A DNA stretch of 64,000 bases from Arenivirga flava (GTDB lineage Bacteria > Actinomycetota > Actinomycetes > Actinomycetales > Microbacteriaceae). Location: contig NZ_BSUL01000001.1 of NCBI RefSeq assembly GCF_030161575.1, positions 1,527,809-1,591,808 on the forward strand, written 5' to 3'. Made by a program: the position numbers and the translations under genes. The notes beneath the pieces were generated by a model. It did no database searches and was not told the DNA's origin. It saw only the letters and a program-made list of their open reading frames with translations. Positions within the stretch are counted from its first letter, which is position 1. Each line of letters begins with the position of its first letter. Positions 1 through 10,200 of this stretch are shown here, in pieces.

Positions 1-39
1 GCTTCGAGGCGGGGATCGGGAACCGAACGGAGCGCATCC

Positions 40-981
40 ATGGCCGCAGGCGGCATCCAGGTCGAGGGGGTGCGCCGTTCCTTCGCGGGCGTGCACGCGC
101 TCGTCGACGCGAGCCTCGACGCCCCTCCGGGTGCCGTGACGGGGCTCATCGGCCCGAACGGTTCCGGCAAGACCACGCTCATGCTCATCCTCGCGAGCCT
201 GCTGCGGCCCGATGCCGGCAGCGTGCGCGTGGACGGCGTCGACCCGGTCGCCGACCCGGCCGGTGCCCGCCGCGCGCTGGGCTGGATGCCCGACATCCTC
301 GGCTCCTGGGCGACGCTCACCGTGCGCGAGACGCTCGTCACGACCGGGCGTCTGCACGGCATCGGCAAGGAGGCGGCGAGGCAGCGCGCCGCGGAGCTGA
401 TCGCGCTGATCGGTCTCGAGCAGCTCGCCGACCGCCCTACGCGGGTGCTCTCCCGCGGCCAGAAGCAGAAGCTGAGCCTGGCCCGCGCGCTGGTGCACGA
501 CCCGAGCGTGCTGCTGCTCGACGAACCGGCCAGCGGACTCGATCCGGCGGCACGCATCGAGCTGCGCGTGCTGGTGCGCCGCCTCGCCGACGAGGGCCGA
601 ACCGTGCTCGTCTCGAGCCACGTGCTGGCCGAGCTCGACGAGATGGCCGACGGCGCCGTGTACCTCGAGCAGGGCGCCACCGCCTCGGCCGAGCGCCTGG
701 AGCGGGCGCGCACGAGCCTGCGCGAGTGGCGCATCCGCACTCTCGATCCGGGCGAGCAGGGCGCCGGCCTCGTCGCCGCCGCCGCGCGCGCCGCGGGCAT
801 CGAGGCCGAGCGGATGCGGGCCGACCACCAGGGACTGCTCGTGCAGGTCTCCGGCGATGCGGAGGCGGCCGCGCTGCTCGCCGCCCTCGTCGCGGGCGGC
901 GTGCGCATCAGCGCGTTCGCGCCGGCCGTCGGCGATCTGGAGCACACCTTCCTCGACCTCGGACGGGAGCACCTCGCGTGA
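40..981 (+). CDS. ABC transporter ATP-binding protein
   Basis: ATPase subunit of an ABC transporter, 313 residues. Walker A GPNGSGKT is at residues 38-45, signature LSRGQ at 137-141, Walker B VLLLDEP at 157-163 and switch His194. The C-terminal 90 residues form the accessory domain typical of DrrA/CcmA/NatA-type exporters. The ATG is preceded by GGAG about 7 bases upstream. The stop overlaps the GTG of the permease gene (GTGA), so the two are translationally coupled and form a two-component exporter. The substrate cannot be deduced; drug, lipid or sodium export are all possible for this subfamily. Confidence 0.9.
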   Translation: MAAGGIQVEGVRRSFAGVHALVDASLDAPPGAVTGLIGPNGSGKTTLMLILASLLRPDAGSVRVDGVDPVADPAGARRALGWMPDILGSWATLTVRETLVTTGRLHGIGKEAARQRAAELIALIGLEQLADRPTRVLSRGQKQKLSLARALVHDPSVLLLDEPASGLDPAARIELRVLVRRLADEGRTVLVSSHVLAELDEMADGAVYLEQGATASAERLERARTSLREWRIRTLDPGEQGAGLVAAAARAAGIEAERMRADHQGLLVQVSGDAEAAALLAALVAGGVRISAFAPAVGDLEHTFLDLGREHLA

Positions 982-2066
982 GCGCGTACCTCAGCGGCAT
1001 CGGCGTCGTCGTCGGCCTGGAGCTCAAGCAGCGGGTGCGCAGCGTCGCCTGGTACGTGCTGCTCGGTGTCAGCGGCTTCCTCGTGCTCGTCGTCACCGCC
1101 GTGCTCGGCCTGTCGCTGGGCGCGTTCGGCAACGACGACGTCGGCGGCGCCGTCTTCTCCGCGCTGATCTTCTTCGTGCTGCTGCTCGGCACCCTCGTCA
1201 GCCCCGCCGTGAGCGGCAACGCCGTCAACGGCGACCGCGACGCCGGCACCCTCGCCACCACGCAGGTCACGCAGGCGAGCGCGGGCCAGCTCGTGCTCGG
1301 CAAGTTCGTCGCGGCGTGGCTCACGGCGCTGTCGTTCCTCGCCGTCTCCGTCCCCTTCCTCATCGTCGCTGTGGTGATCGGCGGCGTGCCGCTCGCGACG
1401 GTGCTCGTCGCGATCCCCGTGGTCGCGGTCGAGCTCGGTGTCGTCGCGGCCGTCGGCGTGGGCCTCTCCGGCGTCATCCAGCGACCGCTCTTCTCCGTCG
1501 TCGTCACCTACCTGACGGTCGCGGCCCTCAGCCTCGGCACCCTGATCGCCTTCGGCCTGGCCATGCTGACGGTGCGCACCGAGGTGACGACGACCTACGT
1601 CGACGTCGACTACGAGGCGAGCGAGTTCGACGAGCAGACCGGCGAGATCACCGGCGAGATCGTCTGCGCCGATCCGGTGACGAGCACGTACGAGGTGCCG
1701 CGAGCGGACACCGTCTGGTGGCTGCTGGCCGCGAACCCCTACGTCGTGCTGGCGGATGCGGTGCCGCCGAGCTTCGATCGCGACGGCAACGGACTCGACC
1801 TCTTCACCGGGATCGCCGGCCAGGTGCGCCAGGCGCAGATCGCCCCCGAGGTCGAGGACTTCGTCGACTACTGCGCCGAGTACGACAACCTCTACTCCGG
1901 CAGCACCGACTACGACACCGTCGAGGACGTCTACGGCAAGACCGTGCCGAGCTGGTTCGTCGGCCTCGCCATCCACGTGGCGATCGCGGCGGTCGCGCTG
2001 TGGGGCGCGACCAGGGCGACCCGCACTCCGTCAGTGCGCCTCGCGAAGGGCAGCCGCATCGCCTGA
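978..2066 (+). CDS. ABC-2 type transporter permease
   Basis: Membrane subunit partnering the upstream ATPase, 362 residues from the GTG at 978 that overlaps the ATPase stop. It has an N-terminal membrane segment, a cluster of hydrophobic helices through residues 25-210, a soluble loop of about 100 residues rich in Asp, Glu and Thr, then a final helix near the C terminus. This layout fits ABC-2 permeases with an extracytoplasmic domain before the last helix. Cys residues in the loop (residues about 232 and 303) could form a disulfide. The gene ends six bases before a strong terminator hairpin. Confidence 0.85.
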   Translation: MSAYLSGIGVVVGLELKQRVRSVAWYVLLGVSGFLVLVVTAVLGLSLGAFGNDDVGGAVFSALIFFVLLLGTLVSPAVSGNAVNGDRDAGTLATTQVTQASAGQLVLGKFVAAWLTALSFLAVSVPFLIVAVVIGGVPLATVLVAIPVVAVELGVVAAVGVGLSGVIQRPLFSVVVTYLTVAALSLGTLIAFGLAMLTVRTEVTTTYVDVDYEASEFDEQTGEITGEIVCADPVTSTYEVPRADTVWWLLAANPYVVLADAVPPSFDRDGNGLDLFTGIAGQVRQAQIAPEVEDFVDYCAEYDNLYSGSTDYDTVEDVYGKTVPSWFVGLAIHVAIAAVALWGATRATRTPSVRLAKGSRIA

Positions 2067-2071
2067 CGCGT

Positions 2072-2118
2072 GCGCAGCGGATGCGCGGAGCCGGTCGGGC
2101 TCCGCGCATCCGCTGCGC
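2072..2118. terminator. Bidirectional terminator hairpin
   Basis: A perfect 21-bp inverted repeat (2072-2092 with 2098-2118) with a 5-base loop GGTCG lies between the convergent permease and nucleotidase genes. It has no T run, as is usual in high-GC actinobacteria. The stem contains the word GCGGATGCGCGG, a variant of the abundant genomic motif seen throughout the window. Confidence 0.85.
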
Positions 2119-2141
2119 TCCGGCGGTCGCCGCTGGAAGGG

Positions 2142-4193
2142 TCAGCTCGCGCGGTGTCGGCGGCGCCGGCGCGCCGCGATCGTCGCCGCCGCGCCGAGCA
2201 GCATGAGCACGAGGCCGATGACGCCCGCGAGCACCGGCGCACCGTCCGCACCGGTCGAGGCCAGGTCGCCGGACGATGCGTCGTCGCCCAGCGCTGCGTC
2301 GTCCAGCGCCGCGTCGGCCGAACCGGCGGGGGCGGGGATCGGAGCCGGCGCGGGCTCGCCCGGCTCCGTGGTCGGGGTCGGCCCCGGCGCGGGGATGGCG
2401 CCCGCCGTCGAGGTGGTCACGGCCCAGTTCTCGTCGAAGAGCTCCGTCGCGTCGATGACGCCTCGGTCCTGAGCCCAGTCGATGAGCAGCTGGCGGATCT
2501 CCTGCAGCTCGTCGTAGACCACGGGCGCGTCCGCGACGTGCGGGAATGCCCCACCGCCGCTCTGACGGTAGTTGTTGACCGCGAGCACGAACTCGTCGTC
2601 GTCGGCCACCGCGGTGCCATCGGGGTGGGTGAGCCCCTGGATGCGGTCGCCGACCTCGCGCGAGACGTCGATCGTGTAGTCGACGCCGGAGAGCGCGTCG
2701 TAGTTGTAGTCCGGCACGCCCTCGGGGCGGTCCGGGTAGGCAGCGTTGGTACCCGTCGCCGGATCGAAGTCGGCGCCCTCCTCGGTCTGCACGAAGTATC
2801 GCGCCGAGTACTCGAGGTAGTCCCGCAGCTGCGCGCCCGTGAGCAGCACGCCGCGCAGGGTGTTCTCGTAGATGTAGAGCCCCGCGATGTCGCGGATGGT
2901 CACCTCGCCCTGCGGGAACCGCGCCGTGCGCGAGAACGGCGAGGCCTGCGAGACCACCGGCGCTCCGGCGTACTCGGTACCCACCAGGGCCTGACTCACG
3001 GTCTCCGCCTGCACGGTGTTGATGAAGTCGATGATGGGCGTGTCCTCGTAGCGGGAGGTCTCGGTGAGCATCTCCTCGACGGACTCGGCCACGGGGGTGT
3101 TCACGTACTCGACCGTGGTGGCGTGCTGCTGCGCGACCGCCGCGACGACGTCCGGGTCCTCCTCCGTCACCTCCGTGCCGTAGTGGGGCGTGACCGAGGG
3201 CGCGGAGCCCGCGGACCAGTCGACGGCGAGTCCGCCCGCCCCATCGGGCGCCAGGTTCAACCGCACCTCGCTGACGCTGCGCGCCCAGTGCGAGGGCTGC
3301 GTGAGCAGCACCGGCTCCCCGGCGGAGTTGGTGACGATCGTCTGCGGCTCGTCGCGGTGACTGTGACCGACGACGAGCACATCGATGCCGGGCACCTGGA
3401 CGGCGACGTTGTTCGCCACGTCCTCATTGAGGTCGGCGGGGTCGTAGTCGGCATCCGGTACGGTGCCCTGGCCGGAGTGCGCGAGCACCACGACGACGTC
3501 GGCCTGCTGCTCGACGATCGGCACCCACTCGGCCGCGGTCTCGACGACGTCGCGGAACTCCAGCTCGCCCTCGACGTACTGGCGGTCCCAGACCCGCACG
3601 CCCGGCGTCACGAGTCCGATCACACCCACGGTCACGGTCTGGCCGTCGATCTCGCGCTCGATGAGCGTGTAGGGGTCGTGATAGGGCTCGCCCGTGTCCA
3701 CGTCGATGACGTTGGCGCCCAGCAGCGGTGCCTGCAGGTCGTCCTCGTAGGCGCCGAGCAGGCCGAGGTCGTAGTTGTACTCGTGGTTGCCGACGACCTG
3801 CGCGTCGTAGTCGATCGCGTTGAAGGCCGAGGCCATCGGGTGCGCGATCTCGTCGGCGAGCACCTCCGGGGCGCCGTCCCCCAGCCCGTAGTAGTAGGTG
3901 AGCGGCGTGCCCTGCAGGGCGTCGCCGTTGTCGAGCACGACCACCGACTCCGCGCCGCGCTCCGCGCGCACGTCGTCGACGACCGTGCCGACGCGGGTGA
4001 GGCCGAGCGTGTCGTCGTCCGGGAAGGGCGCGTTGCGGAAGTAGTCCCAGTCCATGACGTGCCCGTGCACGTCGGTCGTGGCCATGAGCGTCAGCTCGAT
4101 GCGCTGCGGGGTCGTCGCGGCGCCGGCTGCGCCGGCTGTCGAGAGGACCAGGACGAGGGATCCGGCGATGGCTGCGGTGCCGATGCGTCGCAT
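2142..4193 (-). CDS. Secreted, wall-anchored 5'-nucleotidase / 2',3'-cyclic phosphodiesterase
   Basis: Extracellular metallophosphoesterase of 683 residues that releases nucleosides and phosphate from nucleotides. A signal peptide (residues 1-25, AGAAGA cleavage region) is followed by the metallophosphatase domain with DVHGH at 41-45, then NGDAL, GNHEYNYD and GHSHRD metal and catalytic motifs. The C-terminal 5'-nucleotidase domain binds the base. The tail has LASTG at 644-648, a hydrophobic helix and an Arg-rich end, which is a sortase signal of the actinobacterial LAxTG type. AAGGAGA lies upstream of the ATG. It is probably a phosphate- or purine-scavenging enzyme. Confidence 0.92.
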   Translation of the reverse strand: MRRIGTAAIAGSLVLVLSTAGAAGAATTPQRIELTLMATTDVHGHVMDWDYFRNAPFPDDDTLGLTRVGTVVDDVRAERGAESVVVLDNGDALQGTPLTYYYGLGDGAPEVLADEIAHPMASAFNAIDYDAQVVGNHEYNYDLGLLGAYEDDLQAPLLGANVIDVDTGEPYHDPYTLIEREIDGQTVTVGVIGLVTPGVRVWDRQYVEGELEFRDVVETAAEWVPIVEQQADVVVVLAHSGQGTVPDADYDPADLNEDVANNVAVQVPGIDVLVVGHSHRDEPQTIVTNSAGEPVLLTQPSHWARSVSEVRLNLAPDGAGGLAVDWSAGSAPSVTPHYGTEVTEEDPDVVAAVAQQHATTVEYVNTPVAESVEEMLTETSRYEDTPIIDFINTVQAETVSQALVGTEYAGAPVVSQASPFSRTARFPQGEVTIRDIAGLYIYENTLRGVLLTGAQLRDYLEYSARYFVQTEEGADFDPATGTNAAYPDRPEGVPDYNYDALSGVDYTIDVSREVGDRIQGLTHPDGTAVADDDEFVLAVNNYRQSGGGAFPHVADAPVVYDELQEIRQLLIDWAQDRGVIDATELFDENWAVTTSTAGAIPAPGPTPTTEPGEPAPAPIPAPAGSADAALDDAALGDDASSGDLASTGADGAPVLAGVIGLVLMLLGAAATIAARRRRRHRAS

Positions 4194-4286
4194 GTGCGGT
4201 TGTTCTCCTTGTGCCCCGTCCGGGGGACGGGATTGGCGTGGTTGCCAACGTTATCGGGGCAGGGAGGGACCGTGAGGGCGGTGCGG

Positions 4287-4988
4287 TTACGTTCGTGTGT
4301 CCATCGCGTTGCGCGACGCCTGCGACTCCGCCTCGCGGATCTCGTCGGTCAGTCCGCGCAGGGCCGTGCGCAGCGCGCGCTCGGCGTCGAGGCCGTTCGC
4401 CTTCGCGCTCGCGACGATGGCCAGCAGCAGCGGACCCAGCTCCTCCTCCGTCTCGACCGCCACGGCGCGCGGCAGCTCCTCGAGCACGCCCGCCTTCTGC
4501 GCTCGGCCCAGCAGCTTGTCGGCCAGGAGCAGCGAGGGCATCGCCATCGGGATGCCGTCGAGCACGCTCGTGCGCTCGCTCTTCTCCGCTGCTTTGACGT
4601 CGTCCCAGAGCGCGACGACCTCCTCGGCCGTGGCAGCCTCGCGCTCACCGAAGACGTGCGGGTGACGGCCGACCATCTTCAGGCGCGACGCCCTCGCGAC
4701 GTCCTGCAGGTCGAAGTCCTCGCCGCGCGTGTGGGCGGCGATGTCCGCGTGGAACAGCACCTGGTAGAGCACGTCGCCGAGCTCCTCGATGAGGTCCTCG
4801 CGGCTGCCCTGCTCGATGGCGTCGACGAGCTCGTGGCTCTCCTCGAGCAGGTACCGCACGAGCGACTCGTGGGTCTGCTCGCCGTCCCAGGCGCAGCCAC
4901 CCGGCGCCCGCAGCCTCGCGACGGTCTCGACGAGCTGGTCGAGCTCGCTCGGCTGGTCGAGCCCGCCGGGCTCGCGGTGGTCGGTCAT
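4287..4988 (-). CDS. mazG: Nucleoside triphosphate pyrophosphohydrolase MazG
   Basis: MazG-family house-cleaning enzyme, 233 residues, hydrolysing NTPs or dNTPs to monophosphate and pyrophosphate. The N-terminal MazG domain shows the LRAPGGCAWD opening and the metal-binding helix motifs EESHEL (EExxE) and EELGDVLYQVLFH (ExxD). A second, degenerate helical region follows, as in other single-domain actinobacterial MazG proteins. It is transcribed divergently from nhaA. The start ATG is preceded by GGAAGG. Confidence 0.9.
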   Translation of the reverse strand: MTDHREPGGLDQPSELDQLVETVARLRAPGGCAWDGEQTHESLVRYLLEESHELVDAIEQGSREDLIEELGDVLYQVLFHADIAAHTRGEDFDLQDVARASRLKMVGRHPHVFGEREAATAEEVVALWDDVKAAEKSERTSVLDGIPMAMPSLLLADKLLGRAQKAGVLEELPRAVAVETEEELGPLLLAIVASAKANGLDAERALRTALRGLTDEIREAESQASRNAMDTRT

Positions 4989-5117
4989 GCGGCGCCTTCC
5001 CTCGGGATTCCCACCCTAGGGCTGTGACCGGTACGGTGGTTCGCGGTGCGCCGGGAAGTCTGGTCGGCCGCCGCGGAACGCGGTGCATCCGTCCATCGAT
5101 CCCGAAAGCTCGTCATC

Positions 5118-6344
5118 ATGCCCATCCGCCGCGCCGTCAAGGCCGTCCACCGAGCGAGCGTGCTCCGCTCCGACCGCTTCTCCGCATTCCTGCTGCTCGG
5201 CGCCGCCGTGCTCGCGCTCCTGCTGGCCAATTCCGCGATCGGACCGGCCGTGCTCGACGCCAAGGCGTCCTACCTCGGCATCGCCGGCCTCGAGCTCTCC
5301 ATCGGCCACTGGATCCAGGACTTCCTGCTCGCGATCTTCTTCTTCGTCGTGGCGGTCGAGCTCAAGCACGAGCTCGTCGTCGGGCAGCTCTCGTCGTTCG
5401 GCAAGGCGATCGTGCCGGCCATCGGCGCGATCGGCGGGGTCGCCGTCCCGGCGCTGCTCTATCTCGCCATCGCGGGCTCGACCAGCCCTCAGGGCTGGCC
5501 GATCCCGACCGCGACCGACATCGCCTTCGCCCTCGGCGTCTTCGCCGTGTTCGGCAAGGGCCTGCCGAGCACCCTGCGCGTCTACCTGCTCGCGCTGGCG
5601 GTGCTCGACGACCTCATCGCGATCGTCTTCATCGCGGTCTTCTTCACCGCAGACCTCGACGTGGTCTCGCTGGTGCTGGGCGTCGTCGCCATCGCCGCGT
5701 TCGGCGTGCTCAGCGCCCTCCTCGCCCGGACCTCGGGCGCCGCGAAGATCGCGCTCGGCATCGCGATGGGCGTGCTCGCCCTCGTCTCGTGGGTGCTCGT
5801 CTACGAGTCGGGCGTGCACGCGACGCTCGCCGGCGTCGGCCTCGGCCTCGTCATGGCGCGCAGCGTCGGGCACACCGCGGCCGACGTGATCCAGCCCTAC
5901 TCCAACGCGATCGTGCTGCCCGTCTTCGCCCTGAGCGCCGCGCTCGTGGCGATCCCGCAGGTGGCGCCGTCCGAGCTCGAACCGGCGTTCTACGGCATCG
6001 CGATCGCACTGCCCTTCGGCAAGATCCTCGGCATCACGCTCGCCGGCACGATCGCGCACCTCATCGTGCGCCGTCGTGGCAAGGAGGCGCTGCACGGCAT
6101 GGACCTCGTCACCGTGGCGGCGGTGGCGGGCATCGGCTTCACCGTCTCGCTGCTCATGAACGAGCTCGCCTTCGCGAGCACGCCGCTCATCGTGGCCGAG
6201 GGCACGCTGGCCGTGCTGCTCGGCTCGGCGATCGCGATCGTGCTCGGCGGCTCCCTCGTGGCGCTGCGCTCCCGCTACTACCGTCGCCACGCCCATCCGG
6301 CCGAAGCGGATGCGGTCGAGCAGCAGGAACCGCACGCCGACTGA
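5118..6344 (+). CDS. nhaA: Na+/H+ antiporter NhaA
   Basis: Electrogenic sodium/proton antiporter of the inner membrane, 408 residues with about eleven to twelve hydrophobic helices. The diagnostic TATDIAFALG (131-140, with Asp134) and the paired transport aspartates AVLDD (Asp164-Asp165) are intact. The ATG at 5118 was chosen because GAAAG lies 9 bases upstream and the protein then begins with a short basic helix as in the family. It is convergent with mfd, with a long repeat block between them. It probably serves pH and sodium homeostasis. Confidence 0.93.
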   Translation: MPIRRAVKAVHRASVLRSDRFSAFLLLGAAVLALLLANSAIGPAVLDAKASYLGIAGLELSIGHWIQDFLLAIFFFVVAVELKHELVVGQLSSFGKAIVPAIGAIGGVAVPALLYLAIAGSTSPQGWPIPTATDIAFALGVFAVFGKGLPSTLRVYLLALAVLDDLIAIVFIAVFFTADLDVVSLVLGVVAIAAFGVLSALLARTSGAAKIALGIAMGVLALVSWVLVYESGVHATLAGVGLGLVMARSVGHTAADVIQPYSNAIVLPVFALSAALVAIPQVAPSELEPAFYGIAIALPFGKILGITLAGTIAHLIVRRRGKEALHGMDLVTVAAVAGIGFTVSLLMNELAFASTPLIVAEGTLAVLLGSAIAIVLGGSLVALRSRYYRRHAHPAEADAVEQQEPHAD

Positions 6345-6522
6345 CCGCGGCGGCGGCGTGCGGCGGCGTGCTGCGGCGGCGGCGTGCTGCGGCCGGAGGC
6401 GGCGCAGCTCGCGCAGCCGGTAGCGCAGCCCGTAGCGCAGCGGTGCGACTCGTGGCGGCCCCTGCAGGGCCGCCGCGCCGGGCGGTGCGAGTCGTAGCGA
6501 CCCCGGCCGAGCCGCCGCGCCA

Positions 6523-6579
6523 AGCGGTGCGAGACCTCGCGACCCCGCGCCAGACCGGGCCTGCAGAACTCGCACCGCT
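6523..6579. repeat. Palindromic element type B, copy 1
   Basis: AGCGGTGCGAG (6523-6533) pairs perfectly with CTCGCACCGCT (6569-6579) around a loop of about 35 bases. Copy 2 extends the same arms to 14 bp. Confidence 0.65.
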
Positions 6580-6640
6580 GCTGCGACGGATACCGTCCCA
6601 CGGCCCCCTCGAGCCGGACGACAGCGGTTGGCGCACCGGC

Positions 6641-6706
6641 GACTCAGCACCGGCGCGACGACTCAGGTCCGAGAAGAGCGCTGACTCGTCGTCCCGGTGC
6701 TGAGTC
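6641..6706. repeat. Palindromic element type A, copy 1
   Basis: A 66-base near-perfect hairpin. The outer arms GACTCAGCACCGG and CCGGTGCTGAGTC (13 bp) are followed by inner arms CGACGACTCAG and CTGACTCGTCG (10 of 11 pairs), with a 14-base loop GTCCGAGAAGAGCG. It could terminate transcription from both sides or be a REP-like mobile palindrome. Confidence 0.8.
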
Positions 6707-6800
6707 GTCCGTCCACGCGAGAACCGGGCCGGCGTGCGGGCGCGCCGCGGGCGAGAGCGCCGCGGTGGGTGCCGCGGCGCCTTCCCGTGCCAGAGCCGCC

Positions 6801-6861
6801 GCAGCGGTGCGAGTCGTGGCACCCCCGCGCCGCACCGGATATGCAGAACTCGCACCGCTGC
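6801..6861. repeat. Palindromic element type B, copy 2
   Basis: GCAGCGGTGCGAGT (6801-6814) pairs perfectly with ACTCGCACCGCTGC (6848-6861), loop 33 bases. It spans the junction of the two direct-repeat units. Confidence 0.7.
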
Positions 6862-6922
6862 TGCGACGGATACCGTCCCACGGCCCCCTCGGGCCGGACG
6901 ACAGCGGATGCGACGCACCGGC

Positions 6923-6988
6923 GACTCAGCACCGGCGCGACGACTCAGGTCCGAGAAGAGCGCTGACTCGTCGTCCCAGTGCTGAGTC
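6923..6988. repeat. Palindromic element type A, copy 2
   Basis: Same 66-base hairpin as at 6641-6706 with one change (CCAGTGCTGAGTC in the right arm) that breaks one outer pair. Loop and inner stem are identical. Confidence 0.8.
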
Positions 6989-7201
6989 GTCCGTCCACGC
7001 GAGGACCGGGCCGGCGTGCGGGCGCGCCGCGTGCAGGCGCGCCGCGGGCGAGAGCGCCGCGGTGGGTGCCGCGGCGTCTCCCCTGCCAGAGGCGCCGCAG
7101 CAATGCGAGTCGTGGCGCACCCCGCCGCGCCGGCGCGCCGCAGGCCGGCGCGCCGCCGGGCCGGGGATCAGGCCGGGGCGGGGCTCAGGCCGGGCCGGGG
7201 C

Positions 7202-10200
7202 TCAGGCCGGGGCGGGCGCGGGCTGGGCCGGCGCGAGGGCGCCGAGCAGCGCCTCCGTCCAGGCGATGAGCTCGGCGTCGGTCGCCGGTTCGCCGTGCTT
7301 GGCGCCCGGCAGGGGCACGCTGAGACTGCGCGTCTGGTTGAAGAGGCGCGCCCCCGGGTAGAGCCGCTGCAGGCGGATCTGCAGGGAGTCGGGCAGGTCG
7401 ATCGGGGCGAGTCGCAGGTTGCCGCCCATCGCGACGACCTCGCCGAGGCCGAGCTTCTGCGCGGCGCGGCGCAGGCGCGAGACCGCGATGAGGTGCTCCA
7501 CCGGCTCGGGCGGGGTGCCGTAGCGGTCGCCGAGCTCGTCGAGCACGGCATCGATCGCGTCGTCGGCCGCGTTCGGGCCGCTCGCGGCCGAGAGCTTCTG
7601 GTACGCCTCCAGGCGGAGGCGCTCGCTGTCGACGTAGTCCTCGGGGATGCGCGCATCGATGGGCAGTTCCAGCCGCAGCTCGGTCTGACCCTCGGCGACC
7701 TCGCCGCGGAAGGTGCTGACCGCCTCGCCGATCATGCGCAGGTAGAGGTCGAAGCCGACGCCCGCGATGTGGCCGGACTGCTCGCCGCCGAGCAGGTTGC
7801 CGGCGCCGCGGATCTCGAGGTCCTTCAGCGCGATCTGCATGCCGCCGCCGAGCTCGTTGTTCGCGGCGATCGTCTGCAGCCGGTCGTGGGCCGTCTCGCT
7901 GAGCGGCTTCTCGGCGTCGTACAGGAAGTACGCGTAGGCCCGCTCACGGCCGCGGCCCACGCGGCCGCGCAGCTGATGCAGCTGGCTGAGGCCGTACTTG
8001 TCGGCCCGGTCGATGATCATGGTGTTCGCGTTCGACACGTCGAGGCCGGTCTCGATGATGGTCGTCGAGACGAGCACGTCGAAGCGGCGCTCCCAGAAGT
8101 CGACCATGATCTGCTCGAGCGCGCCCTCGCTCATCTGCCCGTGCGCCACCGCGATGCGCGCCTCGGGCACCAGCTCGGCGAGCTGGCTCGCGACGCGGTT
8201 GATCGACGAGACGCGGTTGTGCACGAAGAACACCTGGCCCTCGCGCAGCAGCTCGCGCCGGATCGCGGCCTGCACCTGCTTCTCGTGGTACGGCCCCACG
8301 AAGGTGAGGATCGGGTGGCGGTCCTCCGGCGGCGTCGCGAGCGTCGACATCTCGCGGATGCCGGTGACCGCCATCTCGAGGGTGCGCGGGATCGGGGTGG
8401 CCGACATCGCGAGGATGTCGACGTTGGTCTTGAGCTTCTTCAGCGCGTCCTTGTGCTCGACGCCGAAGCGCTGCTCCTCGTCGATGATGACCAGCCCGAC
8501 GTCCTTGAACTGCACGGACTCGCTGAGGATGCGGTGGGTGCCGATGACCATGTCGACGGTGCCGTCGAGCAGCCCGGCGACGATCTCCTTCGACTCCTTG
8601 GCCGTCTGGAAGCGGCTGAGGCCGCGGATCTTCACCGGGAAGCCGGCGAAGCGCTCGACGAAGGTCTCGAGGTGCTGGCGCACGAGCAGGGTGGTGGGCA
8701 CCAGCATGGCCACCTGCTTGCCATCCTGGATGGCCTTGAACGCTGCGCGCACCGCGACCTCGGTCTTGCCGTAGCCGACATCGCCCGAGAGCAGGCGGTC
8801 CATCGGGATCGACCGCTCCATGTCGGCCTTGACCTCGTCGATCGTGGTCAGCTGGTCGGCGGTCTCGGCGAAGGGGAAGGCCTCCTCCAGCTCGCGCTGC
8901 CACGGGGTGTCCGGGCCGAAGGCATGGCCCTTGCTCGCCATGCGTGCAGAGTAGAGCTTGACGAGCTCGACCGCGATGTCGCGCACCGCCTTGCGGGCCT
9001 TGCCCTTCGCGGCGGCCCAGTCCGATCCGCCCATCTTCGACAGCTGCGGGGCCTCGCCGCCGACGTAGCGGCTCAGCAGGTCGAGCTGGTCGGTGGGCAC
9101 GTAGAGCTTGTCGCCGGGGTAGCCGCGCTTCGAGGGCGCGTACTCCAGCACCAGGAACTCGCGGGTGGTCTTGACGGCGTTGCGGCCACCGGTGGAGACC
9201 TCGCGCTGCACCAGCTCGAGGAACCTGCCGATGCCGTGGGTCGTGTGCACGACGTGGTCGCCGGGCTGCAGCTGCAGCGGGTCGACGACGTTCTTGCGCC
9301 GGCTGGCGAGCTTGCGCACCTGGCGCGAGCCGTAGCCCGCGGTGCGGCCGAAGAAGTCCGCCTCGCCGAGCACCGCCACCTTCAGGTCGGGCAGCTCGAA
9401 GCCCTGCTCGAGCGCGCCCTGCACGAGGTGCACGACGGCCGGCTCGGGCTGCTCGGGCAGCGCATCGACGGGGCGAGCCGCGAGGCCCTGCTCACCGAGC
9501 ACGTCGACGGCGCGCTCGATGAGCCCGGTGCCGCGCAGCGTCACCACGAGCGACCAGCCGTCGGCGGCCCGCGCGGCGAGGTGCTCGAGGGCGCCCTCGG
9601 CTCGACCGGCGAAGCTCGGCACCGGCTCGCCGTCCAAGCGCACGTAGTCGCCGGCGGCATCGACCCGCTCGGCGTCGGTGAGGTCGACGGGCTCGGCGGC
9701 CCCGCTGTCGAAGGCGGTGATGGTCCACCACGGCCGGCGACCGGCAGCGGCGCGAAGCTTCTGTGGGCTCAGGAACTCACCCGAGCCGAGATCGATCGGA
9801 GCCTCGGCGCCGGCGGTCGCGGCGTTCCACGCCGCGGCGAGGAACTCGCTGTTCGTCTCGGCGAGGTTCGCGACCCGGCCGCGCACCTTCTCCGGTTCGA
9901 TGAGGGCGATCGCGGCATCCTCCGGCAGGTAGTCGGTGATCGGCACCATGCCGTCCACGAGGGCCGGGGCGAGCGACTCCATGCCGTCGACCGGGATGCC
10001 CTCGACGATCTTCTCGAGCAGCGGGGCGAGGCTCGGGAACTCGCCGCGCATCTCGCGGGCTCGCTGGCGGACGGATGCGGTGAGCAGCAGCTCCCGGCTC
10101 GGCGCCAGGTCGACCCGGGCGATCGGCTCGGGCGTGGAGCGCTGGTCGGCCACGGAGAACTCGCGGATCTGCTCGACCTCGTCACCGAAGAAGTCGACGC

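Larger units (their letters stand above)
6345..7201. repeat. Gene-free mosaic of palindromic repeats
   Basis: Between convergent nhaA and mfd lies 857 bp with no plausible gene. Two direct-repeat units, 6562-6841 and 6842-7120, are nearly identical apart from small indels (an extra GTGCAGGCGCGCCGC in unit 2). Within and before them two palindrome types alternate: B (6523-6579), A (6641-6706), B (6801-6861), A (6923-6988). Shorter copies of GCGGTGCGAGTCGT sit at about 6437-6500 and 7101. GGCTCAGGCCGGG-type short direct repeats at 7161-7210 run into the end of mfd. The organisation resembles BIME/REP mosaics. Confidence 0.8.

Noticed and set aside
6430..7120. CRISPR-like array
   Set aside because: Units are about 280 bp and contain hairpins; no spacer-repeat pattern or cas genes.
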